From: Polaribacter pectinis
GTDB taxonomy: Bacteria > Bacteroidota > Bacteroidia > Flavobacteriales > Flavobacteriaceae
Length of the DNA stretch: 64,000 nucleotides
Direction: 5' to 3'
Assembly: GCF_014352875.1 (NCBI RefSeq)
Contig: NZ_CP060695.1
Coordinates: 3,131,501 to 3,195,500, forward strand
Shown here: positions 42,512 to 52,708 of the stretch, piece by piece
How positions within the stretch are numbered: the first letter of the stretch is position 1
Layout: every line of letters starts with the position of its first letter
Notes under the pieces: model-generated
Seen by the model: the letters and a program-made list of their open reading frames with translations, nothing else
Databases searched by the model: none
Told to the model about the DNA's origin: nothing
Translations under genes and position numbers: made by a program

Positions 42512-43081
42512 ATGTTTCAATTAGGAAAAACCATTGTATCGGAAGATATTATAGAAAAAGATTTTGTGTGTAATTTATCTGCTTGTGGAGGAGCTTGCTG
42601 TGTAGATGGCGAAGCTGGTGCACCATTAGATAAAGAAGAAATCAAAATTTTAGAAGAAATTTACCCGAAAGTAAAACCCTTTTTACGTCAAGAAGGAATT
42701 GATGTTATCGAAAAAGAAGGAACTTGGGTTACTAGTGAATGGGGCGAATTAGAAACGCCTTTAATAGGAGGCAAAGATTGCGCGTATGTTATTTTCGATG
42801 AGAAAAAAACAGCACTTTGCGGAATTGAAGAAGCATATAATTCTGGAGAAATAGAATGGAAAAAGCCAGTTTCTTGTCATTTATACCCAATAAGAGTTAA
42901 AGATTATAGTGAATTTGCTGCTGTAAATTATCATAAATGGGAAATTTGCGATGATGCATGTTCTTTAGGAAAAGAATTACAAGTACCAGTTTACAAATTT
43001 GTAAAACAAGCTTTAGTTAGAAAATTTGGGCAAAATTGGTATGATGAATTAGAAAAAGTTGCAGAGAAACACTTAAAATAA
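42512..43081 (+). CDS. DUF3109 family Cys-rich protein
   Basis: The 189-residue protein starts MFQLGKTIVSEDIIEKDFVC and contains the DUF3109 cysteine cluster CNLSACGGACCVDGEAGAPL plus later Cys residues (GKDCAYV, CHLYPIRV, CDDACSLG). This suggests bound iron-sulphur or zinc; the family resembles YkgJ-type CxxxxCxxCC proteins. The function is unknown. The ATG at 42512 matches the conserved family start, and the promoter box ends 3 nt before it, so the mRNA is probably leaderless. Its 3' end overlaps the convergent kinase gene by 9 nt. Confidence 0.9.
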   Translation: MFQLGKTIVSEDIIEKDFVCNLSACGGACCVDGEAGAPLDKEEIKILEEIYPKVKPFLRQEGIDVIEKEGTWVTSEWGELETPLIGGKDCAYVIFDEKKTALCGIEEAYNSGEIEWKKPVSCHLYPIRVKDYSEFAAVNYHKWEICDDACSLGKELQVPVYKFVKQALVRKFGQNWYDELEKVAEKHLK

Positions 43082-44524
43082 AGGGATTTTAAGAATAACT
43101 TTTGTGCCTATTGCAGTTTTGTTATCATCTAACAAATCTTCATAAGTTATTGAATAATTCTTTTTTAGATTTTTTACAAAATTAGTCAACCTTTCTTTAG
43201 TTAAGTTAATACCTATAGATTTTCTATTAATAGATTTTTCTGCTTTTATTTTAGCGGAAGCTTTTCTACCAATCCCATTGTCTGCAATAATTATAGAAAG
43301 GTGTTTTTTATTGTTTTCAGCAATAGAAAGTGTAATTTTTTTATTTGTTTTTTTTGAAGATAAACCATGCCAAATTGAATTCTCTAAAAAAGGCTGCAGC
43401 AATAAAGGTGGTACTTTTATGGTTTCTAAACTCACACTTTCATCAACTTTAATTTGAAAGTCTATTTCATTAGAAAATCGAATATTTTCTATTGTCATAT
43501 ACAAATCCATCGTTTCTAATTCTTCTTGTAAGGAAACTTCTTTGGTAGTAGATGCTTCTAAAATTCGTCTAATTAATTTAGAAAATTTATTTAAATATCT
43601 AGCGGCAAGCTTAGACTCGTTGTTTATAATGTAGAGTTTAATTGAGTTTAACGCATTAAATATAAAATGCGGATTCATCTGACTTAATAAACTTGTTAAT
43701 TTTAACTCGTTAATCTGTTTTTGGTACAAAGCCTCAACTTCAGAAATTTTGTAATGTTCAACTTTTTCTGAAAGTTTTTCATTTAATTGATCTTTTAATT
43801 TGTCATTTTTTTGAAATTCCTTGATTAGTAATTCGTTATAATTATCTCTTTCTTGGCGATAAATATGATACTTATAACCCAAACCAATAGAGATAACTAT
43901 TACTTCTAAACAAATACCAATCATAAAAAAATCTATGGGTCTTATGTAGCCAAATACATATATTTTTGTTGAACTAAAATAAAGTGAAACTAAAGAAAAG
44001 CCCAAGAAAAATAAGAATCCAATAACAAAAAAACTATTTATTTTATCTTTAAAATTGTATATTATTTTTAAGAAAAAACTGGTTACAAATAATGATATTG
44101 GCATGTAAATGAATATGAAATACGTTACAAAATATGCTCCATTAAGAAGTAATAAATCTATTAAGAAAAATACCAAACTGATTATAAATGAAACATATAT
44201 ATATGTGTAGATATTTTTAGCAAGTTTCTTGTTTTTCTGTTCAATATTTAGAAAGTGAATCGAAAACCAAGTATACAAAACCCAATAGAAAACTTGAATT
44301 ACCCAATTTGAAGCCTGAAAAAAAGAGTTGAATTTTAAAGCAATCGCGTTAGAAAATTCATTGGGGGTTTTGGGAATTAAATAAATAAATACCAATAGTA
44401 AATAACCTGCATAAATTGAGAAACTTTTGTCTTTAGTAAAGAGGTGCACGCTACAATGGTATATTATTAAAATAAATAATATTCCTTGTAGAAATGTTGG
44501 AAAAACTTTAAAAAAGAGTTCCAT
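43073..44524 (-). CDS. LytS-type sensor histidine kinase with N-terminal membrane domain
   Basis: The 483-residue protein has about seven N-terminal transmembrane helices (to about residue 210) and a coiled coil (about 215-265). A His_kinase/HATPase pair follows: QMNPHFIFNALNSIKLYIIN with the phosphorylated His, N-box PPLLLQPFLENSIWHGL, G-box IIADNGIGRKASAKI. This is the LytS/YehU class that pairs with LytTR regulators. Its C-terminal half is closely similar to the kinase encoded 2 nt upstream (44527-46443), a probable tandem duplication with a different sensor. It is third in the regulator-kinase-kinase operon. Confidence 0.93.
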   Translation of the reverse strand: MELFFKVFPTFLQGILFILIIYHCSVHLFTKDKSFSIYAGYLLLVFIYLIPKTPNEFSNAIALKFNSFFQASNWVIQVFYWVLYTWFSIHFLNIEQKNKKLAKNIYTYIYVSFIISLVFFLIDLLLLNGAYFVTYFIFIYMPISLFVTSFFLKIIYNFKDKINSFFVIGFLFFLGFSLVSLYFSSTKIYVFGYIRPIDFFMIGICLEVIVISIGLGYKYHIYRQERDNYNELLIKEFQKNDKLKDQLNEKLSEKVEHYKISEVEALYQKQINELKLTSLLSQMNPHFIFNALNSIKLYIINNESKLAARYLNKFSKLIRRILEASTTKEVSLQEELETMDLYMTIENIRFSNEIDFQIKVDESVSLETIKVPPLLLQPFLENSIWHGLSSKKTNKKITLSIAENNKKHLSIIIADNGIGRKASAKIKAEKSINRKSIGINLTKERLTNFVKNLKKNYSITYEDLLDDNKTAIGTKVILKIPLF

Positions 44525-44526
44525 AA

Positions 44527-46443
44527 TTATTGGGTTGGAATTTTTAAAATAACTTTAGTTCCCAATGAATTTTCATTAGTATCTAATAAATCATTAAAAT
44601 TAATACTAAAAGGATTTTTAAAGTCTTTTATAAAATTATTAAGACGTTCAATTGTTAATTCTATTCCAATCGATTTTTTATTAATTACTTTATTAGATTT
44701 TATTTTTGCGGATGCTTTTCTACCAATTCCATTGTCTTCGATTTCAATTTGAATAAAATCATTAGAAAGTTTTTGTACGGATAATATAATTTTTTTATCA
44801 CCTTTTTTAGACGATAATCCATGCCATAAAGCATTTTCTAAAAAAGGTTGTAATACTAAAGGAGGCACTTTTATTTCAGATAAATCTAATGTTTCATCAA
44901 CATGGATATGATAGTTTATTCCGTTTGAAAAACGAATATTTTCTATATTCATATATAAATCTACCGTCTCTAATTCTTCTTGCAAAGACACTTCTTTTAA
45001 CGCGGAAGATTCTAAAATTTTTCTGATTAATTTAGAAAATTTATTCAAATAATGAACTGCATTTTTTTGCTCGTTATTTATAATATAATGTTTGATTGAA
45101 TTTAGCGCGTTAAAAATAAAATGCGGATTCATTTGAGTACGCAAAACATCTTGTTCTAGTGTTAAAATTCTTTTCTCATTATCAAACAAACGTTGTCTGT
45201 ACAAAAAGTAAGAAACAACTAAAAGAAGAAGTAGTGTAACAAAAACGATAATCCAAATATTTCTATTTTTTACTAATTGTAATTGAGAAATTTCATTTTG
45301 TTTTGCAAGGTTTTTAATCTGATTTGTTTTACGCTCGCTATCGTATTTAGCAATCAAATCATTTACATATTTACTTGTTTTATCATTGAGTAATTCATTT
45401 GAAATTGCTGTGTGTTTTTTTTGGTATTTTAATGCTTCAGCATAATTTCCTGTAAGTTCATTGTATTCAGAAAAGTTTGTGTAAATTTCTGTTAAAGCAG
45501 TTTTATAATTCTTTTCTTCAGCAATTTTTAGACTAATTGTAAAATGCTCTTTTGCTTTTGAATAGTTTTTTATTTTGGTGTTTGCCCAACCTAAATTATT
45601 GTTTATTAAAGCGATGTAATATTTATTTTTAACACTTTTAGCAATAGGAACTGCATCGTTTAAAAATGCTTTAGCTTTTGAGTATTCGCCTTTTTTAATA
45701 TGCAATTTACCAAGTCTATTATAACAAATCATTCGTCCATAATGGTTGTTAATACTTTGGTCTATTGCTAGCGCTTTTTGTGTATAAAAAATTGCAGCAT
45801 TAATACTATCTTGGGCTTCTTTTACTTTGGCAATGTTTTCATTATTAATAGAAAGTGACCATTTATTTCCAGATTTTTCAGCAATTTCTATCGCTTTTTT
45901 AAAGCTGTTTTCAGCTAAATTGTATTGTTCTAAAAGAATATAAATGTTACCAATACTGTTATGAGAAACTTCCATACTTCTTAAAATTCCAGAATTAGGT
46001 TTCTCTATTTTTTCAGCAATTTCTAATGCTTTTTTATTGAAGTCAATAGCAGAAGTGTAAATATTTTTTCGACGAAAATCTACGCCCAGCATGTTTAAGC
46101 TAAAAATTTTAAACTCTTTATTGTCTGCAATGTTTAATGCTTTTTTATGCGTTTCTACAGCTTTGTCATAGTTAGAGTACTTTCTATAAATATTACCTAG
46201 TTTAATATATTCATAGGCCAAGCCATCTTTATAATCTGCAGTAATAAATTTTTTGATAATTGCTTTTACCTTAAAAGAATCTCTTTGAAAAGGTTTTAAA
46301 ATTTTATCTATTTCTTTATAAGTACTTGGAGTAATTTTTAGAATACTATCTATACGCTTCTCAAAATTTATTGTTTTTTTTTGAGAAAACAAATTGAAAG
46401 AAAATACAAATATTATTAAAAGATGAAAGTGTTTTTTTTTCAT
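44527..46443 (-). CDS. LytS-type sensor histidine kinase with TPR sensor region
   Basis: The 638-residue protein has a signal sequence, six or more tetratricopeptide repeats (about 60-360, e.g. YDKAVETHKKALNIADNK, YSKAKAFLNDAVPIAKSV), one transmembrane helix (about 395-415) and the same kinase module as its neighbour: QMNPHFIFNALNSIKHYI, PPLVLQPFLENALWHGL, GIGRKASAKI. The periplasmic TPR domain is expected to sense a peptide or protein partner. It lies 8 nt after the LytTR gene and 2 nt before the second kinase, so one operon encodes one regulator and two kinases. Confidence 0.95.
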   Translation of the reverse strand: MKKKHFHLLIIFVFSFNLFSQKKTINFEKRIDSILKITPSTYKEIDKILKPFQRDSFKVKAIIKKFITADYKDGLAYEYIKLGNIYRKYSNYDKAVETHKKALNIADNKEFKIFSLNMLGVDFRRKNIYTSAIDFNKKALEIAEKIEKPNSGILRSMEVSHNSIGNIYILLEQYNLAENSFKKAIEIAEKSGNKWSLSINNENIAKVKEAQDSINAAIFYTQKALAIDQSINNHYGRMICYNRLGKLHIKKGEYSKAKAFLNDAVPIAKSVKNKYYIALINNNLGWANTKIKNYSKAKEHFTISLKIAEEKNYKTALTEIYTNFSEYNELTGNYAEALKYQKKHTAISNELLNDKTSKYVNDLIAKYDSERKTNQIKNLAKQNEISQLQLVKNRNIWIIVFVTLLLLLVVSYFLYRQRLFDNEKRILTLEQDVLRTQMNPHFIFNALNSIKHYIINNEQKNAVHYLNKFSKLIRKILESSALKEVSLQEELETVDLYMNIENIRFSNGINYHIHVDETLDLSEIKVPPLVLQPFLENALWHGLSSKKGDKKIILSVQKLSNDFIQIEIEDNGIGRKASAKIKSNKVINKKSIGIELTIERLNNFIKDFKNPFSINFNDLLDTNENSLGTKVILKIPTQ

Positions 46444-46451
46444 AAGAAAAG

Positions 46452-47186
46452 TTATATTTTTTTAAGGAAAGCAGATTTTCTTTGTCTAGAGACAGGTATT
46501 TTGGCATTGTTTTCTAAAACTACATAACCATCTGTTTTTAAAAATTCTTTTATTTTATTAAGGTTGATGATATAAGAATTATGAATTCTAAAAAAATGAT
46601 CTTTAGGTAGTAATTCATCAATTTCTTTTAACTTTTTTGTGACCACAATTTTTTTGTTTTCAGATAAAAATAATGTAGAATAATTACCATCTGAAGCCAC
46701 ATAAAAAATATCTTTTGGTTCTAAAAAAACTAATTTCCCGTCAGTATTAATGGTAATTTTTTTGTGGTTTAACTTATTATTGAATTTTAATAAAATGTCT
46801 TCAAATTTATCTGCGTTAAAACCTTTAGAAAGGTATTTTTTTATTTTAGAAAGTGTTTCTGCTAAATCGTCTGAATCTATTGGTTTTAAAAGGTAATCAA
46901 TGGCTTCCTTTTTTAGTGCTGTAATAGCATATTCATTATAAGCAGTAGTAATTACAACCGCAAAATCTTTTTTATCTAATTTTTCTAGAAACTGAAAACC
47001 ATCCATTGTTGGCATTTCTATGTCTAAAAAAAGGCAATCTATTTGAGAATCGTTTAAATACGGAATTGCTTTCTCTGGTTCTGTAAAAGTTGCAATTACT
47101 TCTATTTCATTTTCAAAATTAGAAAGTTCCCAGGTTAAACCTTGTATTGCTTTTGGTTCATCGTCAATTATTACAGCCTTAATCAT
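46452..47186 (-). CDS. LytTR-family response regulator
   Basis: The protein of 244 residues has a receiver domain (about 1-120: VIIDDEPKA, phosphoacceptor Asp in CLFLDIEMPTMDG, Lys in IDYLLKPID) and a LytTR DNA-binding domain (about 140-244: ITINTDGKLVFLEP, YVASDGNYSTLF, FFRIHNSYIIN, IPVSRQRKSAFL). The ATG at 47186 begins the canonical receiver start MIKAVIIDDE. An upstream in-frame ATG at 47204 would add six residues with no support. It is first in the operon with two LytS-type kinases. The divergent region 47205-47424 carries a 21-bp-period direct repeat that could be its operator. Confidence 0.95.
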   Translation of the reverse strand: MIKAVIIDDEPKAIQGLTWELSNFENEIEVIATFTEPEKAIPYLNDSQIDCLFLDIEMPTMDGFQFLEKLDKKDFAVVITTAYNEYAITALKKEAIDYLLKPIDSDDLAETLSKIKKYLSKGFNADKFEDILLKFNNKLNHKKITINTDGKLVFLEPKDIFYVASDGNYSTLFLSENKKIVVTKKLKEIDELLPKDHFFRIHNSYIINLNKIKEFLKTDGYVVLENNAKIPVSRQRKSAFLKKI

Positions 47187-47316
47187 ATAAATCAATTTTA
47201 TCAAAGTTAAAACTTATTTTCTTACAAGTTAAAATTCTTGTGTAGACTGTTTGCTTATAGATGTATTTAGCTCATTTTTATTGATATATGGTGTTTTTAT
47301 AATCAATTAGAGTTAA

Positions 47317-47356
47317 AAGCCAACTACACAATATTTTAAGCCAGTTATACAATATT
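47317..47356 (+). promoter_or_regulatory. Candidate LytTR operator: 19-nt direct repeat, 21-bp period
   Basis: AAGCCAACTACACAATATT (47317-47335) and AAGCCAGTTATACAATATT (47338-47356) match at 16 of 19 positions and lie exactly 21 bp apart. They sit 69 nt before the DUF4412 gene and upstream of the divergent LytTR regulator. Direct repeats in phase over two helical turns are the usual LytTR target arrangement. Confidence 0.55.
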
Positions 47357-47424
47357 AACTTTTTTAGGGATTTAATTATTGAATATTTGTTGAAACATAC
47401 TGTATTAACCCAAAAAGAAAATCT

Positions 47425-48678
47425 ATGAAACTTATTAAATTACTTGTTTTAAGTATTTTATTATTAGGAACCAGCACTTCTGTAAATGCTCAATTTTGGA
47501 AAAAATTAAAGAAGAAAGCAGAAGAAAAAATATCTAAAATCGAAGATAAAGTAATAGATAATTTAGATAAAAAAACAGATAAGACAATAAATGAAACTAT
47601 AGATGGTAAAAAGAAGGAACAAACAAAACTATCTGCTGAATTACCAAAATTTGTAGGAGGTTCATCTGTTTTAATGTTAATGAATGATGGTTACGAATAT
47701 CAAACGGAAGATATAACAGTTTCTGTTTATGGAACATTTACAAAAGATAATTTATCTAGTTCTGTAAAAACGTATAATGAAGATAAATTAATAAAACCTG
47801 TGGATGCGTATCCAAAAGGTTTTGCCTTGGCTTTTAATAAAAACGGATTCCTAAATCCAGAAAAAGGGCAAATTATTATTCATCATGCAGATAGTACAAA
47901 AGTAGTTTTTTCATTAAAAGGAACTTGGGGTTTTGGGGAAAATAAAAAGCCAATTAACGCTTCTTATGTAAGTCTAAATGTTACCAAAATTAATGATGTT
48001 AGAAAAACGGATTACAAAAGAGAAACTAGAAAAAACAAACAAAATTCATCAGCAAATAATGAAAATGTAAAAGATTTGTTTAAAAATTCTGATAATTCTT
48101 CAATTACAATTCCCGATACTTTTTCTTTTACCTCGAGTTTGGAAATGCAAATGACTTCAAACGGAGGTAACAGTGCAAATATGGAGTTCTTGTTAGGGAA
48201 CTATTCAGACATTTACGCAATGTCTATTTCGTCCAAAGAAATGGGAGAAAACGCTAATGTATATAATGTAATTACTCCCAAAAGCATAACTATGTTTATT
48301 AGTGCTGCTGGTATGAAAATGAAAAAAACTGTTCCTCAAGAAAAATATTCACAATCAGATTTTTCTGATAAAGTGCCTAATAATCCAGACGATTTAAAGA
48401 AAACAGGAGCTTCAAAATCTATTATAGGATATACTTGTTTTGAGTACAAATATGAAAAAGATGGAAACTCCTTTACGGTTTGGGCAACTAAAAATTTTCC
48501 AATGAAAGGAACAAATATTACAATGCTAGGCATGCATGAAGGTGGTGTAATTGATGGTTTTGTTTTAGAATTAAGTTGGAAATCTGGTAATGAAACTGCA
48601 AATATGAAAGCTGTAAAGTATAACAGCAATAAAAATATAACCATTAACACAACTGAATATAAGTCAATGGGTTTTTAA
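47425..48678 (+). CDS. Secreted DUF4412-domain protein
   Basis: The 417-residue protein has a signal peptide (about 1-22, ending NAQ) and a charged helix (FWKKLKKKAEEKISKIEDK). The mature domain ends with DUF4412 features: MEFLLGNYSDIYAMSI, MKMKKTVPQEKYSQ and GYTCFEYKYEKDG. The function is unknown; the family is periplasmic or outer-surface in Bacteroidota. Its position beside the LytTR/LytS operon and the 21-bp direct repeat makes it the likely target of that system. The long T9SS gene follows after 56 nt, possibly on the same transcript. Confidence 0.8.
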   Translation: MKLIKLLVLSILLLGTSTSVNAQFWKKLKKKAEEKISKIEDKVIDNLDKKTDKTINETIDGKKKEQTKLSAELPKFVGGSSVLMLMNDGYEYQTEDITVSVYGTFTKDNLSSSVKTYNEDKLIKPVDAYPKGFALAFNKNGFLNPEKGQIIIHHADSTKVVFSLKGTWGFGENKKPINASYVSLNVTKINDVRKTDYKRETRKNKQNSSANNENVKDLFKNSDNSSITIPDTFSFTSSLEMQMTSNGGNSANMEFLLGNYSDIYAMSISSKEMGENANVYNVITPKSITMFISAAGMKMKKTVPQEKYSQSDFSDKVPNNPDDLKKTGASKSIIGYTCFEYKYEKDGNSFTVWATKNFPMKGTNITMLGMHEGGVIDGFVLELSWKSGNETANMKAVKYNSNKNITINTTEYKSMGF

Positions 48679-48734
48679 TTTTTAGAATAACAAACAATCG
48701 AAAAAGTCACTGAATAAAAATAAAATTAATTACT

Positions 48735-51700
48735 ATGAAAACAAAATTACTTTTTTCACTACTATTTTTTTGCAGCTTTTTTTTAAAAGCTCAAATAGAA
48801 AACACCCAAACTTGGGAAGTTTTTTATCCAGGAGTAAAACTAACGTATCACATTAATGCTTGCGCAAACAATGAGGCAGAGCCTACTACAGATGAATATT
48901 TTTGGTGTGATGGACCAGATAGGGTAACAACAGAAAGTTTTGGGCTTACACATGGTAACGTTATTTCTTCTCATGAATTTGCATATAACAATGAAGATTA
49001 TGTTGTATTTGCTACTCAAAAAGGAATTTCTATATACAATAAAACTCAAAAAAAATGGCGTAATATTTCTTTTTTAATCTTTGGTCAAGATAATGTGTCA
49101 GCATTTTTTTATGGGGCTATAGATGATGGAAATGGTAATATTATTTTTCATGGAGCAAGTAAAGGAACGCAAAAATATAGCCTAACAGACAATACAATTA
49201 CCCAAATTAATAACCAAAACTATGCTTTTGAACAATTTAAAAAAAATGAAAATACTGGTAATTTTAAAAATAGTATTTGGGCTGTTTCACTAGGAGGTAG
49301 TAATTTAATGAAATACCATAATGGCATTTATAAGGTTTACAATAATCAAGTTTTAGGAATTGGTTCTAGTAGAATTATAAAAGGAATAGATATAAGTGCA
49401 GATAATAAAATTTACTTGGCCGTTGAAAATGAGGGTGTTGTGGTTTTTGACCCAGCAACAGAAACTGCAACTAAAATTACAGAAGCAGATGGTTTACCAT
49501 CAAATTTATTATTAGATTTAGATTTTGATGTCGATGGAAATTTATGGATTACTTATAGAATTGCTTCTAAAGGAGGTGTATCTAAATGGGATATTGCAAA
49601 TAATACTTTTGAAAATTTTGAACATACTGTAGGTAATGAAACACTTCAGTTTGGTAGAGTAGAAGCAATAGGTAACCAAATTTGGCTTAGTTTAAAATAT
49701 GCTATTGCAGAAAATTTATATGGGGTCTATACACTTACTTTTGATAATAATAATGCTCCAATATGGAAACACCATAATGAAGCTTTTTTTCAAGAGCAAG
49801 GATTTGTAGAACACTTTTACGGTTATGGTAGTGGTTTCGGTGATCGATATGGAATTAATGATTTGGCTTCTTATGGAGAAAAATTATATATAACAATGGC
49901 AGGAAACGGAACTGTTGTCTATCAAAATAACAATTGGCAACACTTTAGTGCTCAAAAAAACAATATTCCTTCAGGTAATGAAAGAAAAATAGGCTATATA
50001 AAACAAGATAAAACTGGCGGAATAGTATTCAATACCTATACTAATAATACCTCAACTAAAGATATTGTTGTAGTTTCTAAATTAAAGAATAACGTTATTG
50101 AAAATTATCCACTAGGAAGAGGTGTTACAAATGTAGTTGGTTTTGAAGAAAAGGGACAAATAGATGAAAAAGGTAATATTTATGGAAGATATATTACTGG
50201 GTACAATGTAAGTAATACAAACACTTTTTCAGTACTAAATTACCCTGTGTTTAGTAATTTATTAGAAGATTACTCTTTTAATTCTGAAGATGAATTTGCA
50301 GTAGAGGGTTTTAATAAATGGTATTATGATAAAAATGGAAAAAGACTTACAAATTTAGATACCAATGTTAGCTACAATGCAAATAATTCTAATTTCGATT
50401 TTGGTACAGGGAATTTAGATTTTTTAACAGAATCACCAGATGAAAGAGTGTGGGCAATTTCACCATCAGAAGGTATTATTTGGTACGACCCAATTACAGA
50501 TACTAAAGGAGTTTTAACCTTAACAGATTTAACGAATAGTACTCATTCAGAAATTTCACATATTCAACAACTTCTTTTTGGTACAGGTACTAATGAGTTG
50601 TGGTTAATAGGCCGAAATGGAGTTGTTTATTTAAAAAACGGAGTAGAAACTCACAAGTTTTTAAAGGCAGATTATCCCACTTTAAACATTATTAAAGATG
50701 CCAAATTAGATGCAAATAATAATTTATATGTATTAAATTCTTTTGGGTTTCTAAAAATTTCTGATGTGCAAAATGCGACACCTACGACTAAGGAGTTCGA
50801 TTCTAACGCATTAATTCAAGGAGGAATAGCTGAAGGACCGCTTTTTACAAATTTTAATAAAATAACTATTGACAATGAAGGAAATAAATGGTTCGCAAGC
50901 CTTAACTCTGCATTACCTAAATTATTAAAGTTTAAAGAGGTAAATGATGCTGCAGGAATTGTAAATGCAGCAACAGCAAGTAATTTAAGAGGTAAAGTTT
51001 CTGGAAAAATTTTTGTAGATGTAAATGATAACGGAACTTTTGAAGAGGCTACAGATCAGGTAATAGTTAATCAATCATTAAACATTAAAAACGCTAGTTC
51101 TTCTTTTATTGTTTATACAGATACTCAAGGAAATTACTCATTCCCAATACATATAGCAAACCAAACTTATGAAATAGCTATAACATCTACAGATGGTTTT
51201 TCTTATGCTTCAGACAGAGTTTACAAAGTAGATGTAGTAAATTTAGATTCAGATTATAGTAATAATAATATTCCTTTGAAAAATGAAGAAATTAAAAGCT
51301 TGTATGTTAAAGGATCTGCAAAAGAAGGTGCTTGGGGTTTTATAAGAGATGGTTTTGAGAATAAATTTGTATCTGCTATTGGAAACTTATCAAACGCTAA
51401 AACGTTTAATGATGTAAAAGTTAGATATAAATTTATCAATTTAAATAGTAGTGCTACAAATTATAACAATAATGCTATAGAATCAATTACTATTCACCGC
51501 TTAAAAAATAACCAGAATACACATATTATAGATAAAATTAATATCGACCCAAGTAGAAGTCAGAATTGGAAAGTAAATTTAGGTAGTAATAATTATACTC
51601 TTTCTACAGACAATAACCCAACTTTTACAGAAACGGATATAGATAAAACTAAAACTTTAGAAATTGAAATAGGTACTATAGATCCATTTGAAGCAATTGT

Positions 51701-52700
51701 TTTAGAAATAAAAACTACTGTTTTTGATCCTACAGCAATAAGAGATATTATTCAATATGGTCCTACAGACGTTTCTTCTTCTAATTGGGAAGCAGCAACA
51801 AGTGGAAGAAATAATAATGATACAGATAATTGGATAGATACTACTCCAGAAAGTGAAGACTCAAAATCTGGTAGAGATGAAGATTTTTCGCCTTATGAAG
51901 AACCAGAAGATATTTATGAAGATGAAGATGATATTTATAGAGATCCTAAAGAAATATATTCAGACGGACCTTATTACACACCAGTTTTTAGTTCTTATGA
52001 CCCAAATGATAAATTAGTAACTCCAGGAGTTCCAGATAAATTAAATGAAGTAGATATAGATAAAAAGTGGCTTACGTATACAGTCCGTTTTCAAAATAAT
52101 GGAAACTTTTCTGCTAAAGATGTTTATGTATTAGATACTATTCATAATGATTTTGATAGAAATTCTTTTAAGATTTTAGACAGCAGTCATGATATTAAAG
52201 TGTCGGAAGTAGGTAGTGAGGCAAAAAGTATTAAAAAATTCTTTTTCGAAAACATTTTTTTACCAGATAGTTTGTCTAATCCGGAAGGAAGCCAAGGCTA
52301 TTTAAAATACAAAATAAAAGCCAAAGAAACAATTCCAGAAAACACTATTGTAGATAATATAGCTTATATATATTTCGATCAAAACCCAGCAATTATTACC
52401 AATACAATTCAAAATAAATTTAGAACACCAGCAGTTGCAAGTGTTAAAGAATTTGCAATTAGAGAAGAGTTTTCTCTTTTTCCAAATCCTGCTAAAGCAA
52501 CAGTAAGTGTAAAAATGCTAAAAAATAAACCTATAAATGGTGTTCAAGTTTATAATATGTTGGGTAAAAGAGTTCTTTTAAAGAATGGAAACAATCAATC
52601 TAAAATGACAATAAATACATCAAAATTGTCATCAGGAATTTATCTCATCAAAATAAAATCAGAAAATAAAATAACCTCTAAAAAATTAATAATCAAATAG
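48735..52700 (+). CDS. Large T9SS-secreted protein with two-component-regulator propeller, SdrD-B-like and DUF7619 domains
   Basis: The 1321-residue protein has a signal peptide (about 1-19). A propeller-like repeat region (about 60-740) has segments such as NKIYLAVENEGVVVFDPAT and GNLWITYRIASKGGVSKWD, as in the Reg_prop beta-propellers. A SdrD B-like domain lies at about 755-815 (GKIFVDVNDNGTFEEATDQ). An acidic spacer (about 1035-1080) and a DUF7619 region (about 1085-1240; SSYDPNDKLVTPG, VRFQNNGNFSAKDVYVLD, YIYFDQNPAIITN) follow. A T9SS type A tail closes it (PNPAKATVSV, KLSSGIYLIKI). Likely an adhesin or surface structural protein. The acidic tail suggests calcium binding; function is inference. 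Confidence 0.85.
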   Translation: MKTKLLFSLLFFCSFFLKAQIENTQTWEVFYPGVKLTYHINACANNEAEPTTDEYFWCDGPDRVTTESFGLTHGNVISSHEFAYNNEDYVVFATQKGISIYNKTQKKWRNISFLIFGQDNVSAFFYGAIDDGNGNIIFHGASKGTQKYSLTDNTITQINNQNYAFEQFKKNENTGNFKNSIWAVSLGGSNLMKYHNGIYKVYNNQVLGIGSSRIIKGIDISADNKIYLAVENEGVVVFDPATETATKITEADGLPSNLLLDLDFDVDGNLWITYRIASKGGVSKWDIANNTFENFEHTVGNETLQFGRVEAIGNQIWLSLKYAIAENLYGVYTLTFDNNNAPIWKHHNEAFFQEQGFVEHFYGYGSGFGDRYGINDLASYGEKLYITMAGNGTVVYQNNNWQHFSAQKNNIPSGNERKIGYIKQDKTGGIVFNTYTNNTSTKDIVVVSKLKNNVIENYPLGRGVTNVVGFEEKGQIDEKGNIYGRYITGYNVSNTNTFSVLNYPVFSNLLEDYSFNSEDEFAVEGFNKWYYDKNGKRLTNLDTNVSYNANNSNFDFGTGNLDFLTESPDERVWAISPSEGIIWYDPITDTKGVLTLTDLTNSTHSEISHIQQLLFGTGTNELWLIGRNGVVYLKNGVETHKFLKADYPTLNIIKDAKLDANNNLYVLNSFGFLKISDVQNATPTTKEFDSNALIQGGIAEGPLFTNFNKITIDNEGNKWFASLNSALPKLLKFKEVNDAAGIVNAATASNLRGKVSGKIFVDVNDNGTFEEATDQVIVNQSLNIKNASSSFIVYTDTQGNYSFPIHIANQTYEIAITSTDGFSYASDRVYKVDVVNLDSDYSNNNIPLKNEEIKSLYVKGSAKEGAWGFIRDGFENKFVSAIGNLSNAKTFNDVKVRYKFINLNSSATNYNNNAIESITIHRLKNNQNTHIIDKINIDPSRSQNWKVNLGSNNYTLSTDNNPTFTETDIDKTKTLEIEIGTIDPFEAIVLEIKTTVFDPTAIRDIIQYGPTDVSSSNWEAATSGRNNNDTDNWIDTTPESEDSKSGRDEDFSPYEEPEDIYEDEDDIYRDPKEIYSDGPYYTPVFSSYDPNDKLVTPGVPDKLNEVDIDKKWLTYTVRFQNNGNFSAKDVYVLDTIHNDFDRNSFKILDSSHDIKVSEVGSEAKSIKKFFFENIFLPDSLSNPEGSQGYLKYKIKAKETIPENTIVDNIAYIYFDQNPAIITNTIQNKFRTPAVASVKEFAIREEFSLFPNPAKATVSVKMLKNKPINGVQVYNMLGKRVLLKNGNNQSKMTINTSKLSSGIYLIKIKSENKITSKKLIIK

Positions 52701-52708
52701 AAAAAGCT

